From an uncultured Candidatus Nemicrothrix sp. (GTDB lineage: Bacteria; Actinomycetota; Acidimicrobiia; Acidimicrobiales; UBA8592): a stretch of 31,013 nt of DNA. Below the pieces are notes generated by a model that saw only the letters and a program-made list of their open reading frames with translations, ran no database searches and had not been told where the DNA came from. The DNA lies in NCBI GenBank assembly GCA_913046155.1, contig CAJWRY010000004.1:1-31013 (forward strand). Direction: 5' to 3'. Each line of letters starts with the position of its first letter. The first letter of the stretch is position 1. Below, piece after piece: positions 7,313 through 15,993 of this stretch. The translations under genes and the position numbers were made by a program.

Positions 7313-9772
7313 CTAAGGAATACCAAACCTTACTTCCTCAGGATATGGAAAAAATTCAGGAGCTTCTATTTCATGCTGACTTTGCATTTCTATCCATGTC
7401 TCTGGTTCGCAAAGGTCACCATGAACATGGTCAAAGGCTTCGCGCGCAGCATCAGGGAATCGGAAAAATTTCTTGAATTCTTCAGGGAAGACATCGTTCG
7501 CTCCTACTGCGAACCAGGGTTGAGACGACATTTCATCCTCAAAACTCCTTGCCTCAGGTATTGATCTGAACGTTACGTCTTGAAGCAAAGTCAACTCGTC
7601 GTAATCATAAAAGACAACGCTTCCATGTCTAGTAACACCAAAGTTTTTGGTGAATAGATCACCAGGAAAAATATTAGCGGCGCATAAATCCTTGATTGCG
7701 TGACCATAGTCAAGAGTTGCAGATAAGACGTGATTTTCTGGCATTTCTTGAAGGTATAAGTCAAGTGGGTAAACGCGCCGTTCCGTATACAAGTGGTGAA
7801 TGATGACATCAGTATCAGTAATAGTTATTGAGCGAGAAGCCTCTAACGCCAACTCTTGAAGAAGTTCATCGCTAAACCTCTCACGAGGAAAGGCTAAGTC
7901 TTCAAAAACTTGCGCATCAACCATTCTTCCAACACGGTCATGTGCAAAAACCATTTTGTATTTGTCCATAACCTGTGCTCTCGTAATTTTCTTTGACGGA
8001 GGAAACGTATCCTTAATAACCTTAAAGACCACACCAAAAGAAGGCAGAGTAAAGACTGTCATTACCATTCCTGGTATCCCTCGTGCTGCTTCAAACCGGT
8101 CCGTTGAGTTCGAGAGATGCCTATAGATAGCTCTGAATAGGCTGGTTTTCCCATGAGCACTATATCCAATAGCCGTATATAGTTCGGCTACGGGTTTAAG
8201 CGGGATAAGCGTTTTGATAAACGCTACTATTGCTCCTGGTTCCTTTGTATTCACATGGAAGTACGATCTAGTAAATCCAAAAATCCTACTGGTTAGGTTC
8301 TCTGTAAGTAAAACAGCATCACATACGACCCCACTGTCAGTCGCACGAAGAGGGATTATAAGCGGTGAAACGCGAGTCAGATATCGGATTCGGCCGACAA
8401 GGTACGCTCCACGATTACGGTAAAAAACCGGCTTAAGAACGTCAATCTCTACCGGCATCGTAGCTTCCCACGTCTCAGAAAGGTGTTTCTCTATTGCAAA
8501 GGCAATATTGGCGGAATCTCGTTGCAAATTCTGCCAATCTTGACCGATATCAAACGCTTCTAAGACAGCCTGTATCAGCTTTTCGGTGGTTGTTCGAAGT
8601 CGAAAAGTGAGGACTTCGCCCTGACCTGGGTCAACAACAGGAAGAGCGATTCCGCCAAACCACCTAAACTCAAGATCATCATCAAAGCCCACTAACGTAA
8701 ACAACCGACGCGTCACGGAATTAAAAAACGTTTCTGCTAATTCAGAGTCTGATCTCCACGCAATAGCTTGCGCAAATATACGTCTTGCCGAAACCCATAG
8801 ATCTCTTTTCATACTTTCTTCTAGGTTCTCTAGAGCAGGATTAATAACCTCAACGCATTGGTTAACAAGTTGCCGGTGCAAAAGAAGACGTATTTGAGAA
8901 TTAATTTGATGCTGCGCAAACTCCTGTTTAGCAAAATTATCTTTAGCTCTTTGAGTGACGTCTAAAAAGTCTAAACGAAACTGACTGAAGAACTTAGCGA
9001 GCTCTTCAGCAATATCTTTAGCTGTTCTTTCAGCTTCGCCAAACTCTTGAATAGAAACCACACCCTGAAAATTCTGACTACGCGCTCTCCGACGAAGCCA
9101 ACTAGGGGACAAAGCAGAAGGCATATCAACACCATGCTGTTTAAGCAGTTCGCTATCAGTAAGAATCTCTATAGTCGGCCCCGAGGCGACAACCTCTCCC
9201 TTATCAAGAAGAACAGCAGTTTGACAGGTCTCAATGGCAACAGTTATATCTGCAGTGAATACCAGCAGTGCTTCCTCACGATTCGCCAACGCTTCAACCA
9301 AAGAGTCTGCCGAACGCGCATCAAGCATTGACGATGGCGCATCAAGCACAAGGATTGGTGCTTTTTTTTCTAATTGGGCTGCAAGCGCAACACGATAAGA
9401 TTCACCGCCACTCAACCTTCCTATTCGGCGAAGAAGAATCTCCGTATCCAGATTCACATTTGAAATAGTCCTCTTGGGATCTCCTCCGCAAATTGCTTGT
9501 AAGGCTGAAGCAACTGTTTCTTCACTATTAAAGCGACGAAGATCTGTCACTGTCCCTATATTTTCAGGATTACTGCACACTCCAGATATGACTCCGGAAG
9601 TGGGTGTGAGTCTTTGCGATATTATTTTTGCAAGAGTACTTTTCCCGCTTCCATTTCCCCCGACCACTGCAATGCGGTCTCCTCGCGAAATCGTTAAATT
9701 AATATCTCTCAAACCCAGGCCATCCGGATGGTTATATGAAATATCTTCAAGACATAAAAGCGTTTCGTTCAC
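7313..9772 (-). CDS. aceK: Fusion of an ABC-type ATPase domain to isocitrate dehydrogenase kinase/phosphatase (AceK)
   Basis: From GTG 9772 the protein is 819 residues. An ABC ATPase-like domain (about 5-215) has Walker A GGNGSGKST (38-46), signature LSGGE (120-124) and Walker B ILVLD (Asp144). However, the catalytic Glu is Ala145, the H-loop His is Ala174 and the Q-loop Gln is Asp77. A linker leads into a full-length AceK (about 255-815; E. coli AceK is 578 residues). Matching segments are AETFFNSV, FYRNRGAYLVG, FGFTRSYF, GMVMTVFTLPSF, HDRVGRM, NIFPGD and TRHGSVVFYDYDE. Lys584, Asp619, Asp705, Lys709, Asn710 and Asp723 fall at the spacing of E. coli Lys336, Asp371, Asp457, Lys461, Asn462 and Asp475, recalled from memory. 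AceK phosphorylates and dephosphorylates isocitrate dehydrogenase to divide carbon between the TCA cycle and the glyoxylate shunt. The frame is open to a TTG at 9883, but that stretch looks intergenic and holds a palindrome. No icd, aceA or aceB lies nearby. Confidence 0.93.
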   Translation of the reverse strand: MNETLLCLEDISYNHPDGLGLRDINLTISRGDRIAVVGGNGSGKSTLAKIISQRLTPTSGVISGVCSNPENIGTVTDLRRFNSEETVASALQAICGGDPKRTISNVNLDTEILLRRIGRLSGGESYRVALAAQLEKKAPILVLDAPSSMLDARSADSLVEALANREEALLVFTADITVAIETCQTAVLLDKGEVVASGPTIEILTDSELLKQHGVDMPSALSPSWLRRRARSQNFQGVVSIQEFGEAERTAKDIAEELAKFFSQFRLDFLDVTQRAKDNFAKQEFAQHQINSQIRLLLHRQLVNQCVEVINPALENLEESMKRDLWVSARRIFAQAIAWRSDSELAETFFNSVTRRLFTLVGFDDDLEFRWFGGIALPVVDPGQGEVLTFRLRTTTEKLIQAVLEAFDIGQDWQNLQRDSANIAFAIEKHLSETWEATMPVEIDVLKPVFYRNRGAYLVGRIRYLTRVSPLIIPLRATDSGVVCDAVLLTENLTSRIFGFTRSYFHVNTKEPGAIVAFIKTLIPLKPVAELYTAIGYSAHGKTSLFRAIYRHLSNSTDRFEAARGIPGMVMTVFTLPSFGVVFKVIKDTFPPSKKITRAQVMDKYKMVFAHDRVGRMVDAQVFEDLAFPRERFSDELLQELALEASRSITITDTDVIIHHLYTERRVYPLDLYLQEMPENHVLSATLDYGHAIKDLCAANIFPGDLFTKNFGVTRHGSVVFYDYDELTLLQDVTFRSIPEARSFEDEMSSQPWFAVGANDVFPEEFKKFFRFPDAAREAFDHVHGDLCEPETWIEMQSQHEIEAPEFFPYPEEVRFGIP

Positions 9773-9833
9773 ATAGAAATACTGCCCGAATTTCCTCGGT
9801 TTAACAGTTACGGGAGGGTTTTTTCTTGAATTT

Positions 9834-9858
9834 ACTGAAAATTCAGTTATTTTTGACA
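9834..9858. promoter_or_regulatory. Palindrome beside a consensus -35 box in the aceK/transporter divergent region
   Basis: A 14-base palindrome (ACTGAA at 9834-9839, centre AA, TTCAGT at 9842-9847) lies five bases before TTGACA (9853-9858), a perfect -35 hexamer on the plus strand for the binding-protein gene. No -10 hexamer sits at exactly 17 bases; TATGAT at 9863-9868 is too close to pair with it. The complementary TTGTCA could serve the aceK promoter. The site could be an operator shared by both divergent genes; this is a weak, position-based call. Confidence 0.35.
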
Positions 9859-9945
9859 ACTTTATGATTAGTAACTTGCACAATCAACCCAGCGATAGAA
9901 GACTAGGACCGTATTCATCCAAATTGGAAATGAGAGGGTTCCTGT

Positions 9946-11724
9946 ATGCACAGATCCAAATTATTCAAATTGTTAATTGCCTTTTTAGCTTTAACTATGT
10001 TCGCAACTGCTTGTGGAGGAAGCGACGATGACAGCTCATCATCATCTGATAGCTCATCCGCGTCTGAAGCTACCGAAAGTTCATCGGAAAGCAGCGCAAG
10101 CGAAGCTGCTGAAGAAGCAGAAGAAACCGAAGAAGCACCTGCTGAGGAAGAAGCAGAAGAGGAGGCTGAAGCTCCAATCGTTCAGGACCAAGAAGAAAGC
10201 GTCTTAGAACCAGTTTTTGGCGGAACACTCCGATGGGGACTTGAAGCAGAAGTTGATGGCATAAATCCAACAGCATCCGCTCTGTCTGCGCCTGGACTCA
10301 CAATGATGAATGCAGCCTTTGATACTTTGGCTGCTTACGACGTAGATGGGAATACAGTTCCCCACCTAGCTGAATCATTCTCTTCAAGTGCTGACTGTAA
10401 AACATGGTCAATGAAGCTCAGAGACGGCATCACCTTCCATGATGGCACACCACTAAATACCGAAGCTGTTTCTGTGAACTTCCTAGCGCAATATGGAGAT
10501 CCACTTGTTGGTTTAGCAGTTCGACCTTACTATTCTGCTGATGAGCCTATAACAATCGTTGATGACCTAAACATGAATTTCAACCTTACAGATGCGAACT
10601 GCAACTGGCCTTCAGCTCTCACTGGGCAACTTGGAGCAATAGGATCGCCGACATGGATTGCAGCTGCTCAGGATGATCCGACACTTGATCAGCAACCGGT
10701 CGGAACGGGACCTTTCATCTTTGAATCAAGAGTTCAAGACCAAGTAACAAGGTTTGTTAGAAATGCAAACTATTGGGGTGGAGATGTTTATCTTGATGCA
10801 GTTGAATTCTACCCGGTCACTGATGGAGATATCAGAACGAGCTTGCTCCTTGAAGGAGAACTGGATGCCCAAGCAACTACCAACGTTGAGTCAATCGCTT
10901 CGCTTGCTGAGAACGATTCCATCACACAAGTCCTTGATGACACGGGCGATGAATCTTTCCTCATGTTGAACTCTTCAAAAGCACCATTTGACGACATCCG
11001 TGCACGTCAAGCCATAACACATGCGACACCTCGCGATAACTACAACACATTGATCAACCTTGATGTCACACGAAAAGCTGATCAGATGTTCACGCCTGAG
11101 AGCCCATATTACAATCCGGATATTGTCCAATTGTCAGATCGCCCAGATCTAGCTGGACCGCTCGTAGACGCATACTGTTCAGATAACCCCAACAACTGCA
11201 CAAGCGGAAAGATCAATATTGAGTATCAGTATTCAGGACCTTCTGTGGTGGGAGAACGTATCGCAGATCTCCTATCCGAAGGCTGGGCTGACTTCTTCAA
11301 CGTCACTGTTCAAGTACTCCCTCAGGACGCCCATATCCAAGAGGCAGCCTTGGGCATATACAATTCAATAGGTTGGAGACAGTTTGGTGCTGTTGATCCT
11401 GGTATTGACAGAGTTTGGTTGCTCTGTAGAGCTATTGGTGGTATTTCACTGAACTGGCCCCGCTATTGCGACGAAGATCGAGATGCACTAATTCTTCAAG
11501 CAGATGCTGCCGCAACAACTGAAGAGAAAATACCTCTCTATCAAGAACTCTCCAAGATGATCAACGAAGAATATCTATATGTCTTCTACCACCACACTCT
11601 GTGGAGTTTAGCTCTCAGAGATGGCGTGGAGAACGTCTGTGGAGCAAAGACTCTTGAAGGTGTAAGCCTCCGCTGCCAAGTCAACGGACGCTCATTCTTC
11701 CAGTCGACTTTTATAGCTGACTAG
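9946..11724 (+). CDS. Extracellular solute-binding lipoprotein, family 5 (oligopeptide/dipeptide type)
   Basis: A 592-residue substrate-capturing component of an ABC importer, anchored outside the membrane. The signal peptide ends in a lipobox with Cys23 (ATAC). An unusually long acidic, Ser/Glu/Ala-only linker fills about 26-90. The SBP_bac_5 fold then begins at GGTLRWGLEAEVDGINP, with the family segment DGITFHDGTPLNTEAV around 160-180 and GTGPFIFE further on. GAGAGGG (9932-9938) supports the ATG start. It heads a five-gene transporter operon and is followed by a strong hairpin before the permease genes, which would give extra binding-protein mRNA. The ligand cannot be read from sequence: peptides are typical, but other amphipathic solutes are taken by this family. 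Confidence 0.93.
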   Translation: MHRSKLFKLLIAFLALTMFATACGGSDDDSSSSSDSSSASEATESSSESSASEAAEEAEETEEAPAEEEAEEEAEAPIVQDQEESVLEPVFGGTLRWGLEAEVDGINPTASALSAPGLTMMNAAFDTLAAYDVDGNTVPHLAESFSSSADCKTWSMKLRDGITFHDGTPLNTEAVSVNFLAQYGDPLVGLAVRPYYSADEPITIVDDLNMNFNLTDANCNWPSALTGQLGAIGSPTWIAAAQDDPTLDQQPVGTGPFIFESRVQDQVTRFVRNANYWGGDVYLDAVEFYPVTDGDIRTSLLLEGELDAQATTNVESIASLAENDSITQVLDDTGDESFLMLNSSKAPFDDIRARQAITHATPRDNYNTLINLDVTRKADQMFTPESPYYNPDIVQLSDRPDLAGPLVDAYCSDNPNNCTSGKINIEYQYSGPSVVGERIADLLSEGWADFFNVTVQVLPQDAHIQEAALGIYNSIGWRQFGAVDPGIDRVWLLCRAIGGISLNWPRYCDEDRDALILQADAAATTEEKIPLYQELSKMINEEYLYVFYHHTLWSLALRDGVENVCGAKTLEGVSLRCQVNGRSFFQSTFIAD

Positions 11725-11737
11725 AAGCGTTACTCCT

Positions 11738-11784
11738 AGAGACCCCAAGTGGTTGAATGAAAATTCTTGCCACTTGGGGTCTCT
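11738..11784 (+). terminator. Strong hairpin between binding-protein and permease genes (partial terminator or stabiliser)
   Basis: A perfect 15-base stem is formed by 11738-11752 and 11770-11784 (AGAGACCCCAAGTGG with its complement) around a 17-base loop. It begins 13 bases after the binding-protein stop. Only a weak, broken T tract (TTCAATTTG) follows, so full termination is doubtful. In such operons a hairpin here usually causes partial termination or protects the upstream mRNA from decay, favouring the binding protein. Confidence 0.65.
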
Positions 11785-11854
11785 TCAATTTGTTGGGGTA
11801 GGATTACAACGCAGCATTTGATGTTGTTCTTTAGAGAATGGGGAAGAAAAAGCA

Positions 11855-12868
11855 GTGCCAAAGCCAATCAGACGACTGATCGGCCTTCTCGGCCTTTTGA
11901 CTATTGTTTCAATGGTCACGTTCGGCGCAATGAACTTTTTGGGAGACCCACTTTTCAACATTCTTGGACCAGTTGCTGCTGATGTCGATAACCCCGAGAG
12001 CCTGAAAGTCATCGAAGAAGCGAAAGCACAATACCACTTGGATAAGTCACTTCCCGAACGGTGGGCGCGTTGGGCTTGGGATTTTGTTAGAGGCGACTTC
12101 GGAGTCCAATTTAGTTCTTCCGGCCAGCCTCCAGTAAGCGACCTAATTAAGGAAAGACTGCCTCGAACACTTGAGTTAATGGCAGTAGCCCAAATCATTG
12201 CTGTTTCATTAGCTATACCATGGTCGGTACTAGCAGCATCTAGAGCTAACAGACGAACTGATAAAATCTCAACGATTACTGCTTTTGCGTTTGTTTCCAT
12301 ACCCAGCTTTGCCATGGCTGTAATTCTCTTCTATTTCTTTTCCGTTCAATGGGATCTCCTTCCCGACACCTATACGGCGACAGATCCGTTTTGGGGTATT
12401 AGCCATGACCATCGACTTATTCAACTGATACTTCCAGGATTTACCCTTGGAATCGGGTCTGCGGCCGCTTATCAGCGACTCCTAAGAACCGACCTGATCA
12501 CCACGCTTCAACAAGACTTCATCCTCATGGCGAAATCAAAGGGTGTATCAAAAAGAAGGGTTCTCTATTCACATGCGCTCAGGCCTTCATTATTTTCGAT
12601 GATCACATTGTTAGCGATAAACATCGGTTTCATGATTGGCGGCTCGCTTGTGGTAGAGCAGTTCTTTAGAATCCCCGGTATCGGTAGTGCTGTCGTAGAG
12701 GCTACGTTACGAGAGGACTTCCCAGTTGTCCTCGCAATTGTAATGATCGTTTCAGCTGGATTTATGGTATTCAACTACTTAGCTGACTACCTCTACACTC
12801 TCATTGACCCAAGAGTAAGGAATGAAGATACCAGTAAGCCAAGAAAAATTACAAGTATGGGCATGTAA
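11855..12868 (+). CDS. ABC transporter permease, DppB/OppB type
   Basis: A 337-residue inner-membrane permease of the binding-protein-dependent family. It has the DppB layout: TM1 at about 8-28, a long extracytoplasmic segment (about 30-100) containing the AQYHLDKSLPERWARWAWDF-like stretch, then a five-helix core. The cytoplasmic EAA coupling loop, which docks on the ATPase, is near 217-243 (QDFILMAKSKGVSKRRVLYSHA). The start is GTG with GGGGAAG nearby (11840-11846). It lies 130 bases after the binding-protein gene, past the hairpin, and only two bases before the second permease. Confidence 0.93.
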   Translation: MPKPIRRLIGLLGLLTIVSMVTFGAMNFLGDPLFNILGPVAADVDNPESLKVIEEAKAQYHLDKSLPERWARWAWDFVRGDFGVQFSSSGQPPVSDLIKERLPRTLELMAVAQIIAVSLAIPWSVLAASRANRRTDKISTITAFAFVSIPSFAMAVILFYFFSVQWDLLPDTYTATDPFWGISHDHRLIQLILPGFTLGIGSAAAYQRLLRTDLITTLQQDFILMAKSKGVSKRRVLYSHALRPSLFSMITLLAINIGFMIGGSLVVEQFFRIPGIGSAVVEATLREDFPVVLAIVMIVSAGFMVFNYLADYLYTLIDPRVRNEDTSKPRKITSMGM

Positions 12869-12870
12869 TC

Positions 12871-13863
12871 ATGAACGAAGAACAAGAAATAAATGCTGAC
12901 GAAGTCACAAACGATTCACAAGCCTCAGAAGAAGAAACTAACATCAGCGACTCGACACAATTAGAAGTTTCAGAGTTCGCAGATAAAAAAACATTAGGAT
13001 TTGGATTCTGGTTAGCGACGTTTTGGCTAGTGCTAATTTCTTTTCTTGCTGTGTTTTCTCCAATACTTCCATTCAAAGATGCCGATAAGAACTACATTGC
13101 ATATGAACAAAAGGAAAATCCATTAACAGGCAAAGTTCAGGAGAGACCCGTTCAGCCCCCATACGCACCGAGCGGTGAACATTGGCTCGGAACTGACCAG
13201 GATGCGCGAGACATACTTAGTCGGACCATTGAAGGAGCGAGAATCTCGCTTGCAGTAGGCGCACTTACAGCACTATTTGGGATGATTGTTGGAGGGACTC
13301 TTGGCATGATCGCTGGTTACTTCAAAGGAATTTTAGATAAAATTGTCGGCGCTATCTTCCTAGTTGTTTTGAGCTTCCCAGGTTTAATTCTCGCTATTCT
13401 CATTGTTGCATTACTTGACCGATCCCTCCTAACGATTTCTGTAACCTTAGGCATCTTGGGCGTTGCTCCCATCGGAAGACTTGCCCGCGCACAAACGCTC
13501 AGTTTCTCTGAGCGAGAATTTGTAATGGCTGCCGAAACTCTTGGTGCGAAAAAATCCAGAATCTTAATAAAAGAACTTCTCCCGAACGTGCTCATCCCCA
13601 TGAGCACCCTCGCGATGCTAGTTATAGCTGTTGCGATCGTGGGTGAAGGAACATTAGCCTTTCTAGGTTTATCTGTTCAAAACAGTGCCACATGGGGAAA
13701 GCTGATTTTGACAGGGTCAGGATTATCAACACTGGAAAGTTCTCCATGGGTTGCTTTCGTCCCAATGGGATTCTTATTCCTAACTGTGGCCTCATTTAAT
13801 TATTTAAGTGACCGAATACGCGACTACTTCGATGTGAGGGATATTTTTGTTACACGAGACTGA
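12871..13863 (+). CDS. ABC transporter permease, DppC/OppC type
   Basis: The second permease half of the importer, 330 residues. It has an acidic, Ser/Thr-rich cytoplasmic N-terminus of about 40 residues, longer than usual, then TM1 (about 43-66). The conserved HWLGTDQDARDILSR segment (104-118), typical of DppC proteins, leads into the five-helix core, and the EAA loop lies near 212-240 (FSEREFVMAAETLGAKKSRI). It starts two bases after the first permease and its end overlaps the start of the first ATPase gene by 17 bases, indicating translational coupling. Confidence 0.93.
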   Translation: MNEEQEINADEVTNDSQASEEETNISDSTQLEVSEFADKKTLGFGFWLATFWLVLISFLAVFSPILPFKDADKNYIAYEQKENPLTGKVQERPVQPPYAPSGEHWLGTDQDARDILSRTIEGARISLAVGALTALFGMIVGGTLGMIAGYFKGILDKIVGAIFLVVLSFPGLILAILIVALLDRSLLTISVTLGILGVAPIGRLARAQTLSFSEREFVMAAETLGAKKSRILIKELLPNVLIPMSTLAMLVIAVAIVGEGTLAFLGLSVQNSATWGKLILTGSGLSTLESSPWVAFVPMGFLFLTVASFNYLSDRIRDYFDVRDIFVTRD

Positions 13864-14911
13864 CAGCGCGAATAATATTCTTGAACTCAGCGACTATCGA
13901 GTTGGGTTTCGAACAGAACGTGGACTAGCGAAAGCTGTCGACGGAGTTTCACTATCGTTGAAACGCGGATCCACCCTAGCAATCGTTGGAGAGTCAGGGT
14001 CCGGAAAGACAGTGCTAAACCGAGGAATAATGGGCCTCCTTGGAGCAAATATTATTGAGGGAGGGTCAGCGAAGTTTCAAGGCGAAGAACTTGTCAACAC
14101 CAATCGACAGAAGCTCTGGGGAACAAAGATGGCAATGATATTTCAAGACCCCATGACATCATTGAATCCAGTCATGAAGGTAGGAAACCAAGTATCAGAA
14201 CCTCTTCGTTTACACCAAGGGATGTCAAGAAAAGAAGCACGCGACAGGACAGTTGAACTGTTCACGCTCGTAGGGATTCCCGAACCAGCTAAAAGGTTTG
14301 GCGAATACCCGCATCAACTCTCAGGTGGCATGCGCCAAAGGGTAATGATCTCTATTGCACTAGCAATTGAACCAGATATCTTAATAGCTGATGAGCCGAC
14401 GACATCCCTGGACGTTACGGTTCAAAAATATATTCTTGACTTACTTGTTGATGTGCAATCCAAATCCAATATGTCAATGGTGATTATTACGCATGACCTA
14501 GGTGTCGCCCGAGGACGCGCAGATGAAATCATGGTGATGTATGGAGGTCGGATAATGGAAAAGGCCCCATCCGAAACTGTTTTTCAGGAAATGAAACACC
14601 CGTATACACAAGCCTTATTATCTTCTATACCAAGACTTAACGACCCAAAACATACGAGGCTGACCCCAATAGAGGGTTTTCCTCCCGATATTGTTGACGG
14701 ACCCCAAGGTTGCAAATTTGCTGCACGATGTAAATATGCGCAAGATACTTGCCTGACCTTGGCACCAGAAGAAACGACTATTGACAAGCACACTTACTTT
14801 TGTCATTTCCCTGTAGGTACTGATGCCGGATCAGAGGCACTGAAATCAAATGAAGATAAAGGTTTCACAGCGGCAGGGTTGAGGATCAAAAGCAAAGGAG
14901 AGGTCGTCTAA
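13847..14911 (+). CDS. Oligopeptide-type ABC transporter ATPase, DppD/OppD type
   Basis: A 354-residue cytoplasmic ATPase driving the importer. It has Walker A GESGSGKT (48-55), Q-loop Gln100 in IFQDPM, signature LSGGM (158-162), Walker B ILIADEP with Asp182 and Glu183, and H-loop His216. All catalytic residues are present, in contrast to the AceK-fused ABC domain in this window. The C-terminal extension carries the Cys-rich GCKFAARCKYAQDTC segment typical of oligopeptide ATPases. The start is a TTG inside the end of the upstream permease, supported by GAGGG a few bases before it. Its stop overlaps the next ATPase start by one base (TAATG). Confidence 0.92.
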   Translation: MLHETDSANNILELSDYRVGFRTERGLAKAVDGVSLSLKRGSTLAIVGESGSGKTVLNRGIMGLLGANIIEGGSAKFQGEELVNTNRQKLWGTKMAMIFQDPMTSLNPVMKVGNQVSEPLRLHQGMSRKEARDRTVELFTLVGIPEPAKRFGEYPHQLSGGMRQRVMISIALAIEPDILIADEPTTSLDVTVQKYILDLLVDVQSKSNMSMVIITHDLGVARGRADEIMVMYGGRIMEKAPSETVFQEMKHPYTQALLSSIPRLNDPKHTRLTPIEGFPPDIVDGPQGCKFAARCKYAQDTCLTLAPEETTIDKHTYFCHFPVGTDAGSEALKSNEDKGFTAAGLRIKSKGEVV

Positions 14912-15993
14912 TGGCTGGTTCAGGGAACAATCACCTTCGTACAGAATTCGATGATGTCCTTCTTAGCGTTGAGAATCTAGTCGTTGAATTCTCATCAGGG
15001 AGAAAAAATAAAGTTCATGCGGTATCTGATGTGAGTTTTGATATTCGTAAAGGCGAAACGCTGGGAATCGTGGGAGAATCAGGTTGCGGAAAATCAACCA
15101 CCGCTAAAGCTATTGTGCAACTTCCAAAACCAACATCTGGAAAGGTTGAGTACGAGGGGACTGATTTAACAAAACTTGATAAAGAGGGAATGCGACAAAA
15201 GCGACCTTCAATTCAAATGATCTATCAAGACCCCATTAGTTCCCTCAATCCCAGAAGGACAGTGTTCAATATCGTGAACGAAGGGACGCGGGTATGGTCA
15301 ACTGAGCACAGCCAACAGCAAGAGACAAAGGTAGAAGAGATGATTCAGGCTGTTGGGTTAGACCCAAATGAAGCTAGAGTTCGCCGACCCCACGAATATT
15401 CTGGAGGTCAATGTCAAAGAATTTCTGTAGCTAGAGCACTCGTTCTGGACCCACAAGTAATTATTTGTGATGAACCTGTGTCCTCTTTGGACGTTTCTGT
15501 ACAAGCCCGAATTCTTAACATGCTTCAAGACATGAAAGACGAGTACGGCCTCACCCTGCTATTCATTAGCCACGATCTTTCAGTTGTAAAGAACGTCAGT
15601 GATCGCGTTGCAGTTATGTACTTGGGAAAGATTTGCGAAATTGGTGACGGAGACGTGATCTACGACAACCCTGCTCATCCCTATACCAGATTACTGCTCG
15701 CAGCTATTCCTGACCCAGATAATAAACACAGCCAAAACTCTGATGTACTAGAGGGAGAGTTGCCCTCCCCTCTCAATCCACCAAGCGGCTGCCGCTTTCG
15801 AACAAGATGTCCGAGAGCAACCGAAAAATGCGAAGCAGAAGAACCCACCTTTGAACAAGTAGGGAATTCTGACCACTGGGTCGCCTGCCACTTCCCTCAC
15901 ATTGACAATGAACTTGATGCGCCAACAAGTGATGAAGGGCAATTCATTGAGGGCAACACGGAAGATGAGATTCTGTGGCCACCGGCTGACTAA
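14911..15993 (+). CDS. Oligopeptide-type ABC transporter ATPase, DppF/OppF type
   Basis: The second ATPase of the importer, 360 residues. It has Walker A GESGCGKS (55-62), Q-loop in MIYQDP, signature YSGGQCQR (163-170), Walker B VIICDEP with Asp187 and Glu188, D-loop SSLD and an intact H-loop in LFISHDL. The C-terminal GCRFRTRCPRATEKC segment again marks the oligopeptide/dipeptide subfamily. About 35 extra acidic residues follow at the C-terminus. It overlaps the previous ATPase gene by one base and completes the operon. Its last four bases overlap the end of the convergent LLM oxidoreductase gene. Confidence 0.93.
   Translation: MAGSGNNHLRTEFDDVLLSVENLVVEFSSGRKNKVHAVSDVSFDIRKGETLGIVGESGCGKSTTAKAIVQLPKPTSGKVEYEGTDLTKLDKEGMRQKRPSIQMIYQDPISSLNPRRTVFNIVNEGTRVWSTEHSQQQETKVEEMIQAVGLDPNEARVRRPHEYSGGQCQRISVARALVLDPQVIICDEPVSSLDVSVQARILNMLQDMKDEYGLTLLFISHDLSVVKNVSDRVAVMYLGKICEIGDGDVIYDNPAHPYTRLLLAAIPDPDNKHSQNSDVLEGELPSPLNPPSGCRFRTRCPRATEKCEAEEPTFEQVGNSDHWVACHFPHIDNELDAPTSDEGQFIEGNTEDEILWPPAD

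Noticed and set aside
9773..9883. 37-residue N-terminal extension of the ABC-AceK protein from TTG 9883
   Set aside because: Composition is that of intergenic AT-rich DNA, it contains a palindrome and promoter-like boxes, and ABC homology starts just after GTG 9772. Not fully excluded.
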